The notes beneath the pieces are model-generated. The model did not search any database. It was not told the DNA's origin and saw only the letters and a program-made list of their open reading frames with translations. This document shows, in pieces, positions 8,101-10,252 of a stretch of 10,252 nucleotides of DNA (position 1 is the first letter of the stretch; each line of letters opens with the position of its first letter). This stretch comes from Chloromonas sp. AAM2. Lineage: Eukaryota > Chlorophyta > Chlorophyceae > Chlamydomonadales > Chlamydomonadaceae. The stretch spans positions 1 to 10,252 of the forward strand of contig QAXH01000897.1 of assembly GCA_004335635.1 (NCBI GenBank), given 5' to 3'. The position numbers and the translations under genes are program-made.

Positions 8101-10252
8101 ACACAGCCCGCAACTTGCCTGCATGTTACGCTCTCAAACGTGCACTGCGGCAGGCCCGCATGCGGATGTCTTGTGCGAAAAACGTGGGCAACGTGCAGCT
8201 GGTTACGTTCATCCTCGTTCGGTCGTAGAGTCACTGGTACATTCTTGCGAATCTGCACATTTTCTTTGCTAACATGCGCTGCAGCATGCATGCACCTAGT
8301 GTGTCAGCACCCAAACACGGGCAAACCAGTGACAGCTACTGACCTACCGTAACGTTTCCACGATGCATGTGCACAATGTGTATGCCTTGTGTGTGTCCAT
8401 GCAGGTTGAACAAGGCAGCCACAATGGCTGCTCCAATGCAAGCCCTGCCATCCTCTAACTCAGAATCAGACGCAGGAGGTCAAAGGCCCCGTCTGCCCGC
8501 TGCCATGCAAGACTGGGGGTGTGCTTCTGTCCCAACGTTCAGCAACAGGGACACCCCTGATGCTGAACGGCAGCTCAGAACAGCTGGGGCATTACTGCAT
8601 GTGCGAGCACATGCTAAGCTGAGGGAGCGGCAGAAGGCGGGCGTTGGAAGGGTTGAGCATGCGAGCGGCCAGCAAATGCAGCAGCAGTCAATGTCACGTG
8701 GGCAGCAGCAGCAGAGGAGGGTGGAGAGCGAGAAGCAGGGCCCAGCCAAGCAACAACAGCAGCAAAAGAGGCCGGTGCAGGGCGAGGAGCATGACCTGGC
8801 AAAGTTGAAGCGGGAGACTGGGCATCCTGCTGCTGCTGGCTATGGGCAAGTGTCTATAGATGCGATGCACATGCCGGCTCCCACAGCAATCGTTGTCATG
8901 CATGGGACAGGCGACACAGCTACACCAGGCTTGCATTTGCATGCGAATTCGGACTCAGCAGGAGCTCAGGCTCAACCATTGAACACAGCTGCACTTTGTG
9001 TTGAGACAGCTGCTGACCACGCCATCCCACCAGCTGTTGCCATGCCCGACGCCACACCAATTGCACCAACGGTGTTGGAGTCTCAGCCAATTGCAGCACT
9101 GCTGCTGAACAATGGCCTGGCTGTTCCAGTAACACCAGTTGCGCCAGCTGTTGCCACAGCTGGAGCTGGAGCAGCGCCTGTCAGTCAGCAGCAGCTGCAG
9201 CTGCAGGCTGTACAGGCAGCTCTGCAGCAGCTGAGCAAGGCACTGGCTGATCTTCAATCACCACAACCACCACCTGTGCCAAATCAAGTCTCCCATCCAG
9301 TCCAACAACCTACCTTGGTACAACCGCCACAACTGCCACAGCCACCTCAACCACCTCAACCGCTGCAGCAACTGAGTTCGGTGCTGGAGGCACTACAGGG
9401 CCTGGCACAGGCTCCAGGCCAAGCTGTTGCCGCAGAAGTGAACAAAACACCTCAGACTATGCTGCATGAGTCCTCAGCCCAAGCCATGCCACAGGCCTTG
9501 CATGGCCTGACAACCTCGAACTCTGCTGGTCTGGCCACAGGGCTGGATACCCTCACCTTGCCTGTACCACATGCAGCCAGGCACAGACAGGCACACAGCC
9601 AGGCGCTGGAAATGCATGCCAACCCCACAGACACCCTCAACGAAGCAATGAGCATGCACATCAGTACATCAGGCATGCAAGGGCAAGTCGTTATGCAGAA
9701 CCGTGGCATGCAAGTCGTTGATGCACATATCCCACATCAGGTGCCTGTCCAAGGGCAGTTTCAGCACAGGAGACAGCTGCAACGCTACAGTCACCCCCAG
9801 CAAGAGCAACAGGAACACATCCAGACTGATGTACAACCCCAACACAGTGGCCAGTCTCTGCACCATTTGCAAGTTGAGCAACAGTACCAGACCGATTTAG
9901 GAGCCCAGCCGCACCACCAGCAAGACCTGCACCGTTACCAGGCCCAGCAGCAGCAGGCCCAGCACCAGCAGCAACAGCACCAGCAGCTGGACCATGTCAG
10001 CCCAGTCCAGGCGCAGCCGCAGCCGACCATGCACCGTCTTCCGACCCAGCCGCGGTTCCAGCCACACCAGCCTCAAGCCCAGTTTTGGCCGCAGGCCCAG
10101 CCATTGCACCAACGAGAAACACATCAGTTGTCGCAGGCCCAGCCATTGCACCAGCAAGAAACACATCAGTTGTCGCAGGCCCAGCCATTGCACCAACGAG
10201 AAACACATCAGTTGTCGCAGGCCCACCCATTGCACCAACGAGAAACGCATCA
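4983..10252 (+). CDS. Large Ser/Ala/Gln/Pro-rich protein of unknown function, 4 exons, 3' end outside the window
   Basis: I do not recognise this protein. The model joins 4983-5112, 5798-6739, 7089-7995 and 8405->10252. Intron 1 is GTGCGG...GTGCAG, intron 2 GCAAGT...CTGCAG and intron 3 GTAAGC...ATGCAG. Codons split by the introns are G|GC (Gly), G|AG (Glu) and TG|G (Trp), so the frame is kept for >1270 residues. Exon 2 encodes Ser and Ala runs, a DLNLPP motif (6064-6081), then EEDWLTAVQRVRDMQPLP and an Arg cluster. Exon 3 opens with a second basic cluster and a copy of the same motif (REEDEMIAALARIRGLPVP, from 7190), followed by mixed polar sequence. Exon 4 is open for 1,848 bases without a stop. 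It is rich in Gln, Pro, Ala and His, with two LQQLSxxLxxLQ helices (9222-9257, 9363-9398) and 14-residue repeats at the end. Composition, the EAR-like motif and basic clusters hint at a nuclear regulator or scaffold, but no DNA-binding or catalytic domain is visible. Exons 2-4 are well supported; exon 1 and the 5' end are tentative. Confidence 0.75.
5223..5311. repeat. 38-bp tandem repeat, 2.3 copies, in intron 1
   Basis: Two identical 38-bp units lie at 5223-5260 and 5261-5298, followed by a 13-base partial third copy to 5311. A degenerate piece (ATGCAATGCGTACTC) just upstream, around 5208-5222, suggests an older copy. Each unit holds the 10-bp perfect palindrome TTGCATGCAA and the inverted pair GCATTGC...GCAATGC, so each can fold into a hairpin. 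The array lies in the presumed first intron of the plus-strand gene and about 0.5 kb from the start of the transporter gene. Confidence 0.9.
5382..5417. repeat. CCATG pentamer microsatellite
   Basis: Perfect CCATG units run from 5382 to about 5398, then continue in degenerate form (CACATGCTATGCCATG) to 5417. It lies in intron 1 of the plus-strand gene, among many other CATG and GCATGC words, and is most simply explained by slippage. Confidence 0.8.
5581..5629. repeat. 28-bp-period tandem duplication (1.75 copies) in intron 1
   Basis: CATGCATGCACCGGGCTCAT followed by G is found at 5581-5601 and again at 5609-5629, with a spacer of AAAGGGG between them. Both copies begin with the palindromic CATGCATG word. 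It lies in the presumed intron 1 and has no coding support. Confidence 0.85.
5824..5868 (+). repeat. AGC/CAG microsatellite encoding a Ser run
   Basis: Six perfect AGC triplets (5851-5868) are preceded by an interrupted AGC/AGT/GGT stretch. In the gene frame they read as Ser with Gly and Asn interruptions, close to the N-terminus of the Gln-rich protein. Trinucleotide periodicity keeps any length change in frame. Confidence 0.85.
6016..6042 (+). repeat. CTG microsatellite encoding an Ala run
   Basis: Eight CTG triplets (6017-6040) are read in the GCT phase and give eight consecutive Ala residues (the last as GCA), just before the DLNLPP motif. The motif class is the same as the Ser-coding and Gln-coding runs elsewhere in the gene but is read in a different phase. 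Confidence 0.85.
6740..7088 (+). other. Putative GC-AG intron (intron 2)
   Basis: The exon side reads CGCAG and the intron starts GCAAGT, the textbook context of the minor GC donor class. The acceptor is TTCTCTGCAG ending at 7088. One base (G) before and two bases (AG) after the intron make Glu, and the frame continues with a repeat of the same protein motif in the next exon, which supports the join. A weak GT donor at 6728 (AA|GTGCAC) is in the same phase and is the alternative; it would remove four codons. A second in-phase acceptor at 7100 would drop four other codons. Confidence 0.6.
7996..8404 (+). other. Intron 3, beginning with an in-frame stop
   Basis: CTG|GTAAGC at 7993-8001 is a good donor and CCATGCAG ending at 8404 a good acceptor. 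Splicing rebuilds a Trp codon (TG|G) and opens the 1.8-kb Gln-rich exon. If the intron is retained, the codon after that same Trp is TAA (7997-7999), giving a protein that ends directly there. No conserved element was seen in the 409 bases. Confidence 0.7.
10092..10252 (+). repeat. 42-bp coding minisatellite, 3.8 copies, cut by the window end
   Basis: Units begin at 10092, 10134, 10176 and 10218. Each encodes 14 residues, consensus QAQPLHQRETHQLS. Unit 2 has QQ in place of QR, and unit 4 has His for the second Gln plus a silent ACA-to-ACG change; otherwise the copies are nearly identical, pointing to recent amplification or homogenisation. The array continues beyond the window, so copy number is unknown. 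The antisense open frame over it is only a shadow. Confidence 0.95.

Noticed and set aside
9897..10250. Minus-strand 117-codon frame with repeated FSLVQWLGLRQLMC blocks
   Set aside because: It is the antisense reading of the 42-bp coding repeat. The plus frame is open for 1.8 kb and phase-linked to the previous exon.
10092..10252. CRISPR-like array
   Set aside because: The repeats are contiguous without unique spacers, are in frame in a long coding exon, and the organism appears eukaryotic.

Overview
The window looks like nuclear DNA of a green alga, probably of the chlamydomonadalean (volvocine-like) Chlorophyceae. Three things suggest this. First, it carries a spliced plant-type chloroplast EamA transporter gene. 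Second, its introns are short to medium (about 240-690 bp) with GTGAGT/GTGCGT/GTAAGC donors and CAG acceptors. Third, CAG/CTG-type codon runs are abundant, and TGTAA (the usual algal polyadenylation signal) lies downstream of the transporter gene. The species cannot be named from the sequence alone. No bacterial operon, RNA gene, CRISPR array or transposon was recognised.

Layout: 1-997 is non-coding flank plus the 3'UTR of the minus-strand gene. From 4675 down to 998 runs a seven-exon minus-strand gene for a 10-TM EamA/DMT permease. All six junctions keep the reading frame, and the spliced protein is about 541 aa if the start at 4675 is right. Its main oddity is a Ser/Thr/Ala-rich insertion of about 130 residues between the two EamA halves. 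From 4676 to 4982 is a compact gap between two divergently transcribed genes.

From 4983 to the window end runs a plus-strand gene that I assembled from four frame-compatible exons (4983-5112, 5798-6739, 7089-7995, 8405->10252). It encodes a very large (>1270 aa), low-complexity, Ser/Ala- then Gln/Pro-rich protein with no domain I recognise. It contains a duplicated acidic helix motif, a DLNLPP (EAR-like) motif, an Arg-rich cluster built across a splice junction, two copies of an LQQLS helix, and a 14-residue tandem repeat at the window edge. Its first intron is packed with tandem and palindromic CATGC-type repeats, and its second intron appears to use a GC donor.

The two genes share a promoter region, but nothing in the sequence links their functions. 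The left one is a membrane transporter, probably of the plastid envelope. The right one is plausibly a nuclear regulatory or scaffold protein, by inference from composition and motifs only.
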